Shown: one piece after another, positions 55,021-64,000 of the stretch
How positions within the stretch are numbered: position 1 is the stretch's first letter
Layout: every line of letters starts with the position of its first letter
Origin: Drosophila miranda
Lineage: Eukaryota > Arthropoda > Insecta > Diptera > Drosophilidae
Reading direction: 5' to 3'
Length of the DNA: 64,000 bases
Assembly (NCBI RefSeq): GCF_003369915.1
Contig: NW_022881603.1
Coordinates: 44,703,723 to 44,767,722 of the forward strand
Notes under the pieces: generated by a model
Told to the model about the DNA's origin: nothing
Database searches by the model: none
What the model saw: only the letters and a program-made list of their open reading frames with translations
Program-made: the position numbers and the translations under genes

Positions 55021-56745
55021 CATAAAAAACGTTGCAAATTGTGCAAAACCGATCTCATGTGTGTCTTTATGACGAACTCCAAGTTCTTGCACGCAACGGT
55101 CGACCTACATATGGGTAAGCAGATTGGCCTAAAAGTACGGGTAGGTCTAGATGGAACGGCCAAGTCAATCTGAACCAAGAGAGTTTGGGAGTCAACAATC
55201 CCGAGAAGAAACTTGGGCACGAACATTACCCCATTACACATTCTGCGATGGCAGGTCAATTAGATTTACCCTGACCGTCCAGTTAAAGTTCCGAAGGGCA
55301 AAAATTAAAAATTGCTTTTGCACTGATTCAATAACAACCTGCTGCTCTTTATTCTGCGGGCTCCACACACAAGAACAATACTCCAATATAGGACGTACTA
55401 ACGAGATATACAGTTGTTTCGGAACATACGGGTCGTCAAACTCCTTGGACCAACGCTTGATGAACGCTAAAACACCCTTAGCTTTATTTACTGTTGCAAC
55501 ATGTTATGATCAACAAGGACTCCGAGGTCATTTGAACTCGAAATTCGCTCGAGGACATGATTTCCTAGAACATATAAGACAAAATGTGGAGCGCGACGAT
55601 AAAATGTCAAAAGGTTGCATTTAGAAAGGTTCAGAAAAAGAAGATTAGTTGAACACCACGATAGTAGCTCACTTAATTCCAGTTGAAGGCGTGTGTGCAA
55701 GTACCAATCAGAATAAGGCAGACAGATTTTAACATAATTAGCATACATTAGTGTATTAGAGTATGTTATAACTTAAGCAAGGTCATTCACAAATAAAATA
55801 AACAGAAGCGGGTCGAAATGACTTCGCTGTGGCACTCCTGAAGTAACATGAACAATATTTGGCTACACAGAAGAAAACAAAACGCGTTGAGTACGGTAAG
55901 AGAGAAAGGAAAAAATCCAATCCGGAAGCTTTGTTGGGAACCCTAATAAAGAGAGCTTGTGAATAAGCAGAGCATGGTTCACAGAATCGAATGCCTTGCT
56001 GAAGTCCGTAAAAACGACATCCGTCTGCAAACCACTTTGAAAACCACGGTGGATTAGGTTAGAAACCTCAAAAAGGTTAGTCGATGTTGAACGATGCCTG
56101 AAAAAACCGTGTTGCGACGGAGATATCAAGCTGCAACAAAGATATTGCAGTTGCCGGGTGACCAGGAACTCAAGAAGCTTCGGTATGGCGGAAAGCTTAG
56201 CGATACCACGATAGTTTTCAATATTTGATCGTGAACCTTTATTGTGAAGCGGAATGATGTAGGAATCATTCCAAATTACTGGGAGACAAAACTGTTCCTC
56301 CAAGCAGAGGTTGAAGAGAAAGGTCAAGGGTTTGCAAAAGGATTGGGCACAGTGTTTTAAAGTGCAACTTGGTGTCTTATCTGGATCCGCAGAAAACGAT
56401 ATGTCCATAGATGACAAACCTTTCAGAACAACGCTTTCCTCGAAAATAGACAGACGAGTACGTTGTTTGAAAAAAGTTAGCGAATAAATTTGCAATATCA
56501 AGAACAAAAGCTTCTGTTTTGTTCTGGTAATGAAGGAAAGGAGGAAAACGTTTGACTTAGAATAGAATAAAATAGAATAGAATTTTTTAGGATCACTACG
56601 AAAGTTTCTACTTCATTGTGATTATAACTCTGACTATTAACGGCAAGGAACAGAGAGCGAGCGGAGGAGTTTAGGCGAAGCGATTCAATCGAAATCTGAC
56701 GAGATATTATAACAAATTCCTCTAAATAGTGGGCCCCACCATTAC
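55018..56745 (-). pseudogene. jockey-like LINE, 5'-truncated and degenerate
   Basis: The minus strand encodes the second half of a non-LTR reverse transcriptase. Motifs: SDPKKFYSIL near the 5' side; WNDSYIIPLHNKGSRSNIENYRG and AFDSVNHALLIHKL (55863-56507); then TSGVPQRSHFDPLLF, FVNDL and a YANY where the family has YADD; then SLVRPILEYCSCVWSPQ and IFALRNFNW; the end is at about 55018. An in-frame stop lies before the YANY motif and frames shift twice. The endonuclease and ORF1 are absent. No clear poly(A) tail is visible. It lies between two parts of a BEL/Pao relic and was inserted with loss of part of the RT. Confidence 0.75.
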
Positions 56746-58300
56746 AATGTTGAGGTACTATCAGGCTTCAAGGCGCATTGATGTGGTTTGAAATAGTGCG
56801 GTCCTGGTGGAATAATATTGGCTGTTGGAGACATATGACCGAGCTCGAGGTACTCCCTCATTAAAGCAACGTACATTTCGCAAAGTGAACTGTTTTTCAG
56901 ACTTCTACGCTCTAACTATTAAAATCGACGCTTAGCCATTTCAACCGAAGGTTTAAAGGGCAGGCGAACTTCAAAACGCTGTGAATTCAAATTGGAAACG
57001 TTTTTGACAAAGTGGTCCTCATAAGCAATTTGTTCTGCTGAATATTTTGTTAATTTCTTATTCTAAGAAGGCCTACCAATTCCATGTCTTCCTTTGACGA
57101 AGCTGCGACACAACAAGCAGCTTGTTGTTGTTGCTTGCATCGTCTAGAAACTACCCATCCCAGGAGAGTTTTCTGTATTAACGGACCTTCATTATCGAGT
57201 CTGAGTTTCCCGGTGCAAGCAACATGTCTACCCTTTGAGGCCAATGATACGCTGGATCTGCCAACTCCACGTTCGCCAGAACTTTCCACTGCTTGATGGG
57301 AAGACTAATATGCGGCTGCTGGTTCGAAATGCTGCTGAGAACCCAAAAATCAGCGACGAAACTATGATTATTTAACCTCGAATATATTTTAATCGACACT
57401 TTACTCCACAAGACCGAGCTTTCCATCATGAAATTGACCTGCGAGCCTGAGTCCAATAGTGCTCTTGCAAACTGAACTTAGCCAAACCTATCTCGAACTC
57501 GAACCATTGCTGTCCAGGATGACGTGATTAAACTGAGGCTTTGTTGGCCAGACCTTGCGAGTCTGAACTCTGATTTGCATTCGAAGCGCCATATCTGTGC
57601 AATAGTGTGCGGTGTCGCTGTGAACAAACTCTACACTTGGAGGATGTGCACTGGGAAACCCTATGCCCAAATACAATCGAATGGTTGGAGCCGCAATATA
57701 TGCACTTTGGATCGATAGATTTTTTTCCCTTGCGCAAAAAAACGAAAACGCCCTTGCTGGTCGAAGGCATGTCGAATTTTAGTCTTCCTCTTTTGGTAGA
57801 GGATTCCTCTGATGAACGGTTCTGGTATCACCTATGTAAAGTTTTCGCACAATCGGACCAGCAGGGCAGCACATCATAATCGAGCTGCTCCTTATATTTC
57901 GATTTTTTATATGAATCTACCATCGACAACGCCTGATGTATGATCATGGAGTTAGAAACCTGTCGCTCGTCTCCTAATGATAAAAGCGACTCGAAAATTG
58001 CTGCAACGGAATCTATAACTAATCGCAGAGAAGAGGCGGAAGGCTTAGTCATGGCCGGGACATCAAACAACTTGGCAAGTGTATCAAAATATATTAAGCA
58101 CCTGTTGCCATACAGCCCCTTCAAACTAGCTAGAGCCTTTGAATAGTTTGAATCTGAAACTTGGAATTCCTGTATAGGCTTCATCGAACAAGCACAAAAT
58201 GAGATGGTTGAAATATCTCTATGTTGGCTATTCTCATTCGATTTAAATCGTAGCTAATCTTTTCGAGCCGTATATACAATTTTCTTCACCAGTATTTTGA
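56746..58300 (-). pseudogene. BEL/Pao relic, part 2 (gag, protease, RT start)
   Basis: Running right to left on the minus strand: gag start MAQNTGEENCIYGSKRL near 58300; gag core with MKPIQEFQVSDSNYSKALASL (57828-58184); knuckle-like CIYCGSN and CRVCSQRH (57528-57770); protease with LDSGSQVNFM-like MDSGSQVNFM (57178-57456); GPLIQKTLLGWVV (57050-57289); and EYLELGHMSP near 56850. Many frame breaks. Much more decayed than the BEL/Pao element at 26581, so an older, different copy. Confidence 0.8.
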
Positions 58301-58342
58301 GCCATTTTGCTCTAAGGTTTTAATTATTTTAAAGAACAAAAC

Positions 58343-58531
58343 TGTTAAAGTTATTTTATTTGTAAGACAGCAGAAGATCAGTATACAGAATTATATGTGC
58401 TTTCGAGTAACATACGCAAGAGACAGACGCCGAAAGAAGAATATCGATATGAGAACATCGATATGCAGCAGGGCACATGCGCAGTGTTGTTAGAGATCAA
58501 TATCTAATTATCGTGGCGGTCACTTTGAACA
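58343..58531 (-). repeat. 3' LTR of copia-type element
   Basis: 189 bp. It has one copy of the GAGAACATCGATAT 14-mer, where the other LTR has two. Confidence 0.9.
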
Positions 58532-58603
58532 CTCCTCCTCAACACAACGCATGTTTACAAACTTTAAATATACTTAACTAATATCTAATAACATGTCAAG
58601 CAC

Positions 58604-61147
58604 TTATAAACGATCTTTTAAACCAAATGCGAATACAAATTTATGGTGCTTAACCTTGGCTAAGTTCTTTGTGAGGACATCTGCTATCATCTCATCGGTT
58701 GGCAGATACGCAATGTTGACTTCACCTCTCTTGAGAACCTCTCGAATATGATGTATCTTGACGTCGATGTGCTTTGAACGTGCATGAAACATGGGGTTTC
58801 TAGCAAGCTGCTGTGCTCCAATGTTGTCGCCGTACATCTGAATAGCTGACTCCTTGGATATCAGCTTCAAGTCAATCAGTAGGCTGCGAAAGTATATCGC
58901 CTCTTTTGCTGCAGATGATAAGGCTATGTACTCTGCCTCCGTGGAACTGAGGGCAACCGTCGATTGCTTTCTTGACTCCCAAGAAACCGCTCCTCCTGCC
59001 AACATGCATACATAGCCAGTGAATGACTTTCGGTTCGTCATATCACTTGCCCAATCTGCATCAACAAAACACTCAATTGCCTTTCCTTGCTTTGTGTAGC
59101 ATATCTCCCAGTCGATAGTTTTTGCCAAATATCGAAGGATGTGCTTGGCTGCCGCTTCATGCTCGGAATGAGGATCCTTGTTACGTTGTGCTAATTTGTT
59201 CACCGAATGCGCAATGTCCGGACGAGTCATAATAGCAAGATAAGATAACTCTCCAATTAGCTTTTGGAACGATGTGATGTCGACCCTGCGGCAGTCCTCT
59301 TTGTTGCATGCCACCTGGTAACCAGCTTCAAGAGGCGTGGACGTCTGTCGACAATCTTTCAAATTGTACTGTTCGAGCAACTCTCTAATATACTTCCGTT
59401 GGCTGATTGAAATCGCACCCGTACTGCATTCACGTTTCACCTCAATACCTAAAAAGTATTGCATAGGCCCGATGTCAACCACATCAAATTCTGCTGCGAT
59501 CTTTATCTTGATATCAGATATATCATCTAGGTCCTTGCACGCCAAAATAATTTCATCTACGTAGACAGCTATTGGACACATATTTTTACCTGGCTTACAA
59601 TACAGACAGGGTTCGTTGACAGTCGGTATAAAACCAATGCGTCTCAGCGTTGCATCCAACGTAGAGTTCCACACTCTTCCTGATTGTTTTAGGCCATATA
59701 TACTTTTGTGAAGCCTCAAAACGTGATTTGGGTGAACTTCGCTGATGAAGCCCTCAGGTTGTTTCATAAAAACCTCATCTTCCAATTCGCCGTTGAGATA
59801 CGCCGTGACAACATCCATTTGATGTAGGTGGAGACCATGTTCGACTGCAAGTGCAATTATCAACCTGATAGTTGCGTGGCGTACAACTGGTGCAAATGTT
59901 TCCTTGTAGTCGATCCCGTAGCGTTGGCTACAACCTTTCGCCACCAGACGTGATTTGAGCCTGTTCACGCTTCCATCCGGATTGGACTTAACTGCGTAAA
60001 CCCATCTGCATCCAATGGACTTTTTCCCGCTAGGCAATTTAGTAAGCGACCACGTGCCGTTCTTCACGAGAGATTCGTACTCGTCCTTCATTGATGCTTT
60101 CCATATCTCGCCTTCAGTAGACCGTTCAGCTTGTGCGTAGTTTTGTGGAACTTGTACGTCTGCTGCCAGTATCGCATTGAGCATATGATACTGCTTCCTT
60201 GGTCGTCCTAGTTTGCCCGTCCGTACTATAGTTGGGCGTCCTGGTCCTCTTATTGGTTCTGGAATTACAAGAATGTCATTACTAGACCTAATCTCCTCCT
60301 GATTTTCTGGCTCATTTTCTGGATCTTTAAATTGCTCGCTATCCATTTCGGGTTCAGAGACCTGGTTTTGTTGAACCTCAATTGATGCCATGTCATTGGA
60401 ACATGATGCATCTAGTTTGCCCCCTTCAGGTTCTACAAAAATGACATCCCTACTCTCTACGAGTTTCCTGGTTTCTTTACTGACCAAACGGTATGCTTTG
60501 GCCGTATCCGAGTAGCCCACCATTATATACTCTAAGCCTTTCTGTGCGAACTTTGATTTCTTTTTTTTATCTAGAGCTATCGCTACTGAGCCAAAAACTC
60601 TTAAATGCGATACCACTGACTTTCTACCTGTCCATATTTCAAAAGTTGTCACCCCGCTCAAGCAGCTGCTTGCCACTCTATTTCGCAAATACGTGGCAGT
60701 TCGAATCGCTTCTGCCCAATAGCATTCACTTAACCCAGCATGCAGCAGCATACTTCTTGCCATTTCTACCAATGTTCTGTTGGCCCTTTCTGCAACTCCG
60801 TTTTGTTGAGGTGTATATGGCACTGTTAAGTTTCGCTTTATTCCATTTTGGTTTAGGTAATTATCAAAAACGTTTGATATGTATTCTCGGCCATTGTCAC
60901 TTCGTAAAACCTTGACTTTTCTCCCAGTTTGGCACTCAACTTGACTTTTAAATTCTTTAAAAGCCTCGAAAACCTGATCTTTGGTTTTTAGGAAACTTAC
61001 TGATACATATCTTGAACAATCATCAATAAATGTGGCGAAATATCGATTGCCTCCCATTGACTGCTTTTGCATTGGACCGCATACATCAGTATATATTAAG
61101 TCTAGAACGCCCTTTGACCTGTTTGTGCTCGATTGAAATGGTTGCAC
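58604..61147 (-). CDS. copia-type pol: integrase, RT, RNase H
   Basis: 847 residues from MQPFQSSTNRSKG; in the full polyprotein this would be internal. Integrase has LIYTDVCGPM, FIDDCSRY and SDNGREYIS with PQQNGVAERANRTL; then an acidic linker; RT with GCRWVYAVK, AFAPVVR-type TFAPVVRHATIR, MDVVTAYLNGEL, SIYGLKQSGRVW and VYVDEIILA (the family has YVDD); RNase H with ADWASDMTNRKS and ALSSTEAEYIALS. No stops in 2.5 kb. The E in YVDE replaces a catalytic Asp and may itself inactivate RT. Confidence 0.9.
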   Translation of the reverse strand: MQPFQSSTNRSKGVLDLIYTDVCGPMQKQSMGGNRYFATFIDDCSRYVSVSFLKTKDQVFEAFKEFKSQVECQTGRKVKVLRSDNGREYISNVFDNYLNQNGIKRNLTVPYTPQQNGVAERANRTLVEMARSMLLHAGLSECYWAEAIRTATYLRNRVASSCLSGVTTFEIWTGRKSVVSHLRVFGSVAIALDKKKKSKFAQKGLEYIMVGYSDTAKAYRLVSKETRKLVESRDVIFVEPEGGKLDASCSNDMASIEVQQNQVSEPEMDSEQFKDPENEPENQEEIRSSNDILVIPEPIRGPGRPTIVRTGKLGRPRKQYHMLNAILAADVQVPQNYAQAERSTEGEIWKASMKDEYESLVKNGTWSLTKLPSGKKSIGCRWVYAVKSNPDGSVNRLKSRLVAKGCSQRYGIDYKETFAPVVRHATIRLIIALAVEHGLHLHQMDVVTAYLNGELEDEVFMKQPEGFISEVHPNHVLRLHKSIYGLKQSGRVWNSTLDATLRRIGFIPTVNEPCLYCKPGKNMCPIAVYVDEIILACKDLDDISDIKIKIAAEFDVVDIGPMQYFLGIEVKRECSTGAISISQRKYIRELLEQYNLKDCRQTSTPLEAGYQVACNKEDCRRVDITSFQKLIGELSYLAIMTRPDIAHSVNKLAQRNKDPHSEHEAAAKHILRYLAKTIDWEICYTKQGKAIECFVDADWASDMTNRKSFTGYVCMLAGGAVSWESRKQSTVALSSTEAEYIALSSAAKEAIYFRSLLIDLKLISKESAIQMYGDNIGAQQLARNPMFHARSKHIDVKIHHIREVLKRGEVNIAYLPTDEMIADVLTKNLAKVKHHKFVFAFGLKDRL

Positions 61148-62517
61148 GCAAATTTTACTTTTTGCGCATGTTGCTTGTATATGCCCTTGAGACCTATTAC
61201 CATCTCCTTGTTAACCATTTCCTTTAATGCGTCAAAATGTACGTGGCCGAACCTATTGTGCCATTTGAATGCATATGCCTCAACATTTACAATGTTCATA
61301 CACTTTTCCTGATTGTCCTGAAACATAAACAATCCATTTTCCAGATGTGCCTTTATAACTATTTTTCCGTTTTCAAATATCATCGCTTGATTTTTCTCAA
61401 ACACAACTTTTTTTCCATGTTTTAATAGTTTTGTGACCGATATAAAATTGTACTGCAAATCTGGTACCAAGATAACCTTTTCCAGCGTAACGGATCTATC
61501 ACCGAACTTTACTTGAACAGTTCCATGCCCTTCAGCAATAAGTGATTTACCGCCGGCTAAAAATACTTTTTGATTATCTTCCGTGAACGACACAAAGCGT
61601 TCCTTGTCACAACATAGATGCGCCGTTGCGCCACTGTCTATGCACCATGCATTTAACATCTGGTCATTTGGCTTAGCTAAACTTAGGATTGGTACGTATT
61701 TTTCTGGTTCCACTTTGGCATATTCGGTTACGCAAAGCATTGTACCCAATCTTTCCCCGCTTTTACTGTTTGCGCCCTTGTTGTTTGCTCCTTCCTGCTT
61801 GCTTTTAGCACGGCATTCCGATTTAAAATGCCCTTCCTTTCCGCACTTAAAACACTTTTTGCCCTTCTTAAAGTTTTTCTTAAAATTGTTGTTGTCATAA
61901 CTGACGTGTAGTTCCGCGCTACTTGTAATTTCCTTGCTAATGCTATCTTCCTGCCTATTCGCTTCTTCAGAAATTTTTATTTTTAGCATGCTCAAGCTCG
62001 GCAAATCATCTCGCGTCTCAATCGCAACAACAAAACTTTCATACGATTTAGTCAAACCATTTAGCAACACAACTGATAAGATCTTTTCATCAACCATTGT
62101 GTTGACCTCTGCTAAAGCCTCGTGTACCACCTGGAATTTCCGCAAATATTCCTGTGCACTTATACCATCCGACATTTTTAACGTCAACAATTGTTTAATT
62201 AAAAGCACTACCCTTGCTGGTCCGCTTGGCCTGTGAATTTTATTTAGCTTTTGCCATGCCTGTGACGACGATACACAATTTGTAATATTGTTTAGTTGGG
62301 TCGATTTAACACAAAGTAAAATTGACGCCAACGCCTTTTGATCCTTTAGTTCAAAAGCTGCACGTTGCTCATTTGTTGCAGTTTCACTAAGCTCAATTTT
62401 ACCACTGACGATTGTCCACAAATCATTTTGTATGAGAACACTTCTCATCAAAACTTCCCATGTGCTATAATTGTTTTCGTCCAGTTTCTCAATATTGAAA
62501 TTTATATTTCCACTCAT
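61102..62517 (-). CDS. copia-type gag-protease
   Basis: 471 residues starting MSGNINFNIEKLDENNYSTW. The gag core (UBN2/DUF4219-like, family knowledge) is followed by the CCHC knuckle CFKCGKEGHFKSEC and protease CIDSGATAHLCCDK. The frame closes in the zinc-binding region before integrase; reading continues one frame over in 58604-61147, with the shift near 61190. One indel therefore separates the two halves of what should be a single polyprotein. Confidence 0.9.
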   Translation of the reverse strand: MSGNINFNIEKLDENNYSTWEVLMRSVLIQNDLWTIVSGKIELSETATNEQRAAFELKDQKALASILLCVKSTQLNNITNCVSSSQAWQKLNKIHRPSGPARVVLLIKQLLTLKMSDGISAQEYLRKFQVVHEALAEVNTMVDEKILSVVLLNGLTKSYESFVVAIETRDDLPSLSMLKIKISEEANRQEDSISKEITSSAELHVSYDNNNFKKNFKKGKKCFKCGKEGHFKSECRAKSKQEGANNKGANSKSGERLGTMLCVTEYAKVEPEKYVPILSLAKPNDQMLNAWCIDSGATAHLCCDKERFVSFTEDNQKVFLAGGKSLIAEGHGTVQVKFGDRSVTLEKVILVPDLQYNFISVTKLLKHGKKVVFEKNQAMIFENGKIVIKAHLENGLFMFQDNQEKCMNIVNVEAYAFKWHNRFGHVHFDALKEMVNKEMVIGLKGIYKQHAQKVKFACNHFNRAQTGQRAF

Positions 62518-62997
62518 TTTTTATACTTATTGTCCCACAGTGCAAAATTTGTCTCATGCACAAAGCAACTACGACGACAATACTGTTGTCCGTGTCTTTC
62601 TTTTGTTTTTTCGTTTTCTCTTAAGTATCCCTCCGAGGTGCTATTTACACACACACACTCGGGATTTTCTAAGGCTTGGTATACACACTTTTGGGTATAC
62701 ACACTTGAGTCTCCGTTCGCTTTTGTGTTTCTTGATCCGTTGGGACTGCTTTATTTTGGACTTTAAACCACGGCAACGGTCCGATTCGCTGCGAAATTCT
62801 AATCAAAAAAACACAATGCGAATCTCCGTTGAATTTGTTCAACTTGTTCTTTTGCCTTTCTATGTACACACATACACTAATGAGTCTATGCCATTTTTTT
62901 AGCACTGCTTTTCACTAAGCAACAAACAATGTTTATTGTTTCTCACTGTTTCTGTTTTATACTTTTTCTGGGTGAATTGGTGTCTGGGCCCAAAACC

Positions 62998-63200
62998 TGT
63001 TAAAGTTATTTTATTTGTAAGACAGCAGAAGATCAGTATACAGAATTATATGTGCTTCCGAGTAACATACGCAAGAGACAGACGCCGAAAGAAGAATATC
63101 GATATGAGAACATCGATATGAGAACATCGATATGCAGCAGGGCACATGCGCAGTGTTGTGAGAGATCAATATCTAATTATCGTGGCGGTCACTTTGAACA
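62998..63200 (-). repeat. 5' LTR of copia-type element
   Basis: 203 bp, with a tandem 14-bp repeat (GAGAACATCGATAT twice at about 63105-63132). This accounts for the length difference from the other LTR. Confidence 0.9.
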
Positions 63201-64000
63201 AAAACAAAAAGTTGGCTGGATTTAAGTTCTAGAGTACAATTGAAGAGAGCAGACGTCATCAGGAGACTTAAGCGGCAATAAAATGCTGAAATTAAATATA
63301 GTGCATAAGCGCATAAATTCGATTAAATACGAAACGACTGAACGAAAGGACTTCGAACCGTTCTAAGCGCACGCTAGAAACAGCCAAGCTTTGGCTCGAT
63401 GTATTAAGTTCGAGCAATGCGAACTATGCGCGAAACGGTAAGTGAATTACGTAAGTTAAAACAACGTTTGACCCGAAGACGAAGCGGCAAGCAATTCCAC
63501 AATTTCACTTAATTCCACAAATGTAAGCTAATGACGTTTAAGAAGCCTTCCACACAAACGAACTGGGAAAGCAAACAGACGAACGATGCTCCAATGTTAT
63601 AGTTAACTTCCCAAGTATAAGAGACTTCTTAACATACGAACGATACGCAAGCTGAGCGAATCCAGAAAAAGACAAACGAAGCTGCGAAAGCAAGCTATGA
63701 ATTGAAACGCATGTGGTGCATTAAAGAGACGAATTTTTTAAGAGCCCGTCAATGCGCATTAGCTTACCACTGCAAGGGTCAAAGTTTTCTAGAAACGAAA
63801 GACGAAATATTGCAACCCAAGAACCGAAATAAACGGTCAACTTTGGCGTTGGAGCCTTCTGATACATTTCCTGTTTTTACAAAGCGACACACGAATATTC
63901 AAACGTTTTGGGCTTATGTACATTTGTACTGATCTATGCCAAGCCATTTGGTATTTTCCCTATTATTTTAGCCTCTATTGCTTTGGCATTTTTACCTGAT
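63201..64000. other. Probable 5' untranslated region of the BEL/Pao relic
   Basis: Together with 58301-58342, this is the sequence the copia-type element jumped into. Because the BEL/Pao gag starts near 58300 on the minus strand, this 800-bp stretch would be its leader and perhaps LTR. It has no coding features I recognise; the small frame at 63702-63932 looks incidental. It runs off the end of the window. Confidence 0.4.

Larger units (their letters stand above)
58343..63200 (-). mobile_element. Ty1/copia-type retrotransposon, nearly intact
   Basis: 4858 bp with LTRs of 189 bp (58343-58531) and 203 bp (62998-63200), both TGTTAAAG...TTTGAACA in plus orientation. The 5-bp target duplication is AAAAC (58338-58342, 63201-63205). 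Primer site GGTTTTGGGCCCAG on the minus strand at about 62984-62997 suits the internal initiator-tRNA-Met site used by copia. Polypurine tract GAGGAGGAG adjoins the left LTR. The coding region is open apart from one frame change. Confidence 0.95.

Noticed and set aside
60493-62902. Plus-strand frames of 62-143 codons
   Set aside because: Antisense of the copia-type gag-pol or its leader; no independent protein features.
63702-63932. 76-codon plus-strand frame at the window end
   Set aside because: It lies in the probable leader of a BEL/Pao relic and has no recognisable motif or start context.

Overview
This window is eukaryotic, repeat-dense DNA from a Drosophila species. The evidence is DINE-1/INE-1 Helitron relatives (ends reading TATACCCGATACTC, central TCTGTCTGTCCG tracts), copia, gypsy, micropia/mdg3-like and BEL/Pao retrotransposons, a jockey-like LINE, a hAT relic, introns with GT...AG borders, and host genes with clear fly orthologues: a presequence protease (PREP/PITRM1, fly CG3107), a METTL25-like methyltransferase and the neuropeptide gene RYamide. 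RYamide and CG3107 are, as far as I recall, proximal Muller-element-C genes in D. melanogaster. The DINE-1 subtype looks like the obscura-group type. Host genes carrying frameshifts and stops amid dense transposons suggest either a degenerating sex-linked copy (a neo-Y such as that of D. miranda is my leading guess) or pericentric heterochromatin. That is inference, and homopolymer assembly errors are an alternative for some lesions.

Layout. (a) 1-910: GC-rich, tandemly repetitive, no convincing gene. (b) 910-13702: an array of three chimeric units R-A-F-LTR-pol. R is a 273-bp block with four 33-bp repeats, A is a 91/110-bp repeat array, F is a 463-bp flank with a hairpin, and the rest is a minus-strand Ty3/gypsy-type element. 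Only the third unit reaches the far LTR and the matching ATAA target duplication. (c) 13703-16093: partial DINE-1, a microsatellite, an exon-like scrap and a hAT transposase C-terminal relic. (d) 16094-20650: CG3107-like and METTL25-like genes on the plus strand, both disrupted. (e) 20763-23240: two DINE-1 copies flanking a 324-bp segment with a 68-codon ORF; the same DINE-segment-DINE composite recurs inverted at 43034-44865. (f) 22465-40043: a direct segmental duplication, each copy holding RYamide (minus) and a secreted Ala-rich protein gene (plus). Copy A was later hit by a 6.2-kb BEL/Pao element (26581-32761) and copy B by a full DINE-1 (35797-36881); each copy preserves the other's empty site. 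(g) 40044-43033: mostly unassigned AT-rich DNA with one degenerate coding scrap. (h) 44866-64000: a nested transposon cluster. It holds a 5'-truncated copia relic, a gypsy-type element with TGCA target duplication, a BEL/Pao relic split by a jockey-like LINE, and a copia-type element with AAAAC target duplication.

The host genes do not form an operon-like system; they are separate fly genes being broken up or duplicated by transposons. The two RYamide copies are the most interesting pair. Copy A has lost the first peptide and its dibasic site but keeps exon 3. Copy B keeps both amidated peptides but has a frameshifted exon 3. The adjacent Ala-rich gene is intact in both copies, yet its TATA box is changed in copy B.
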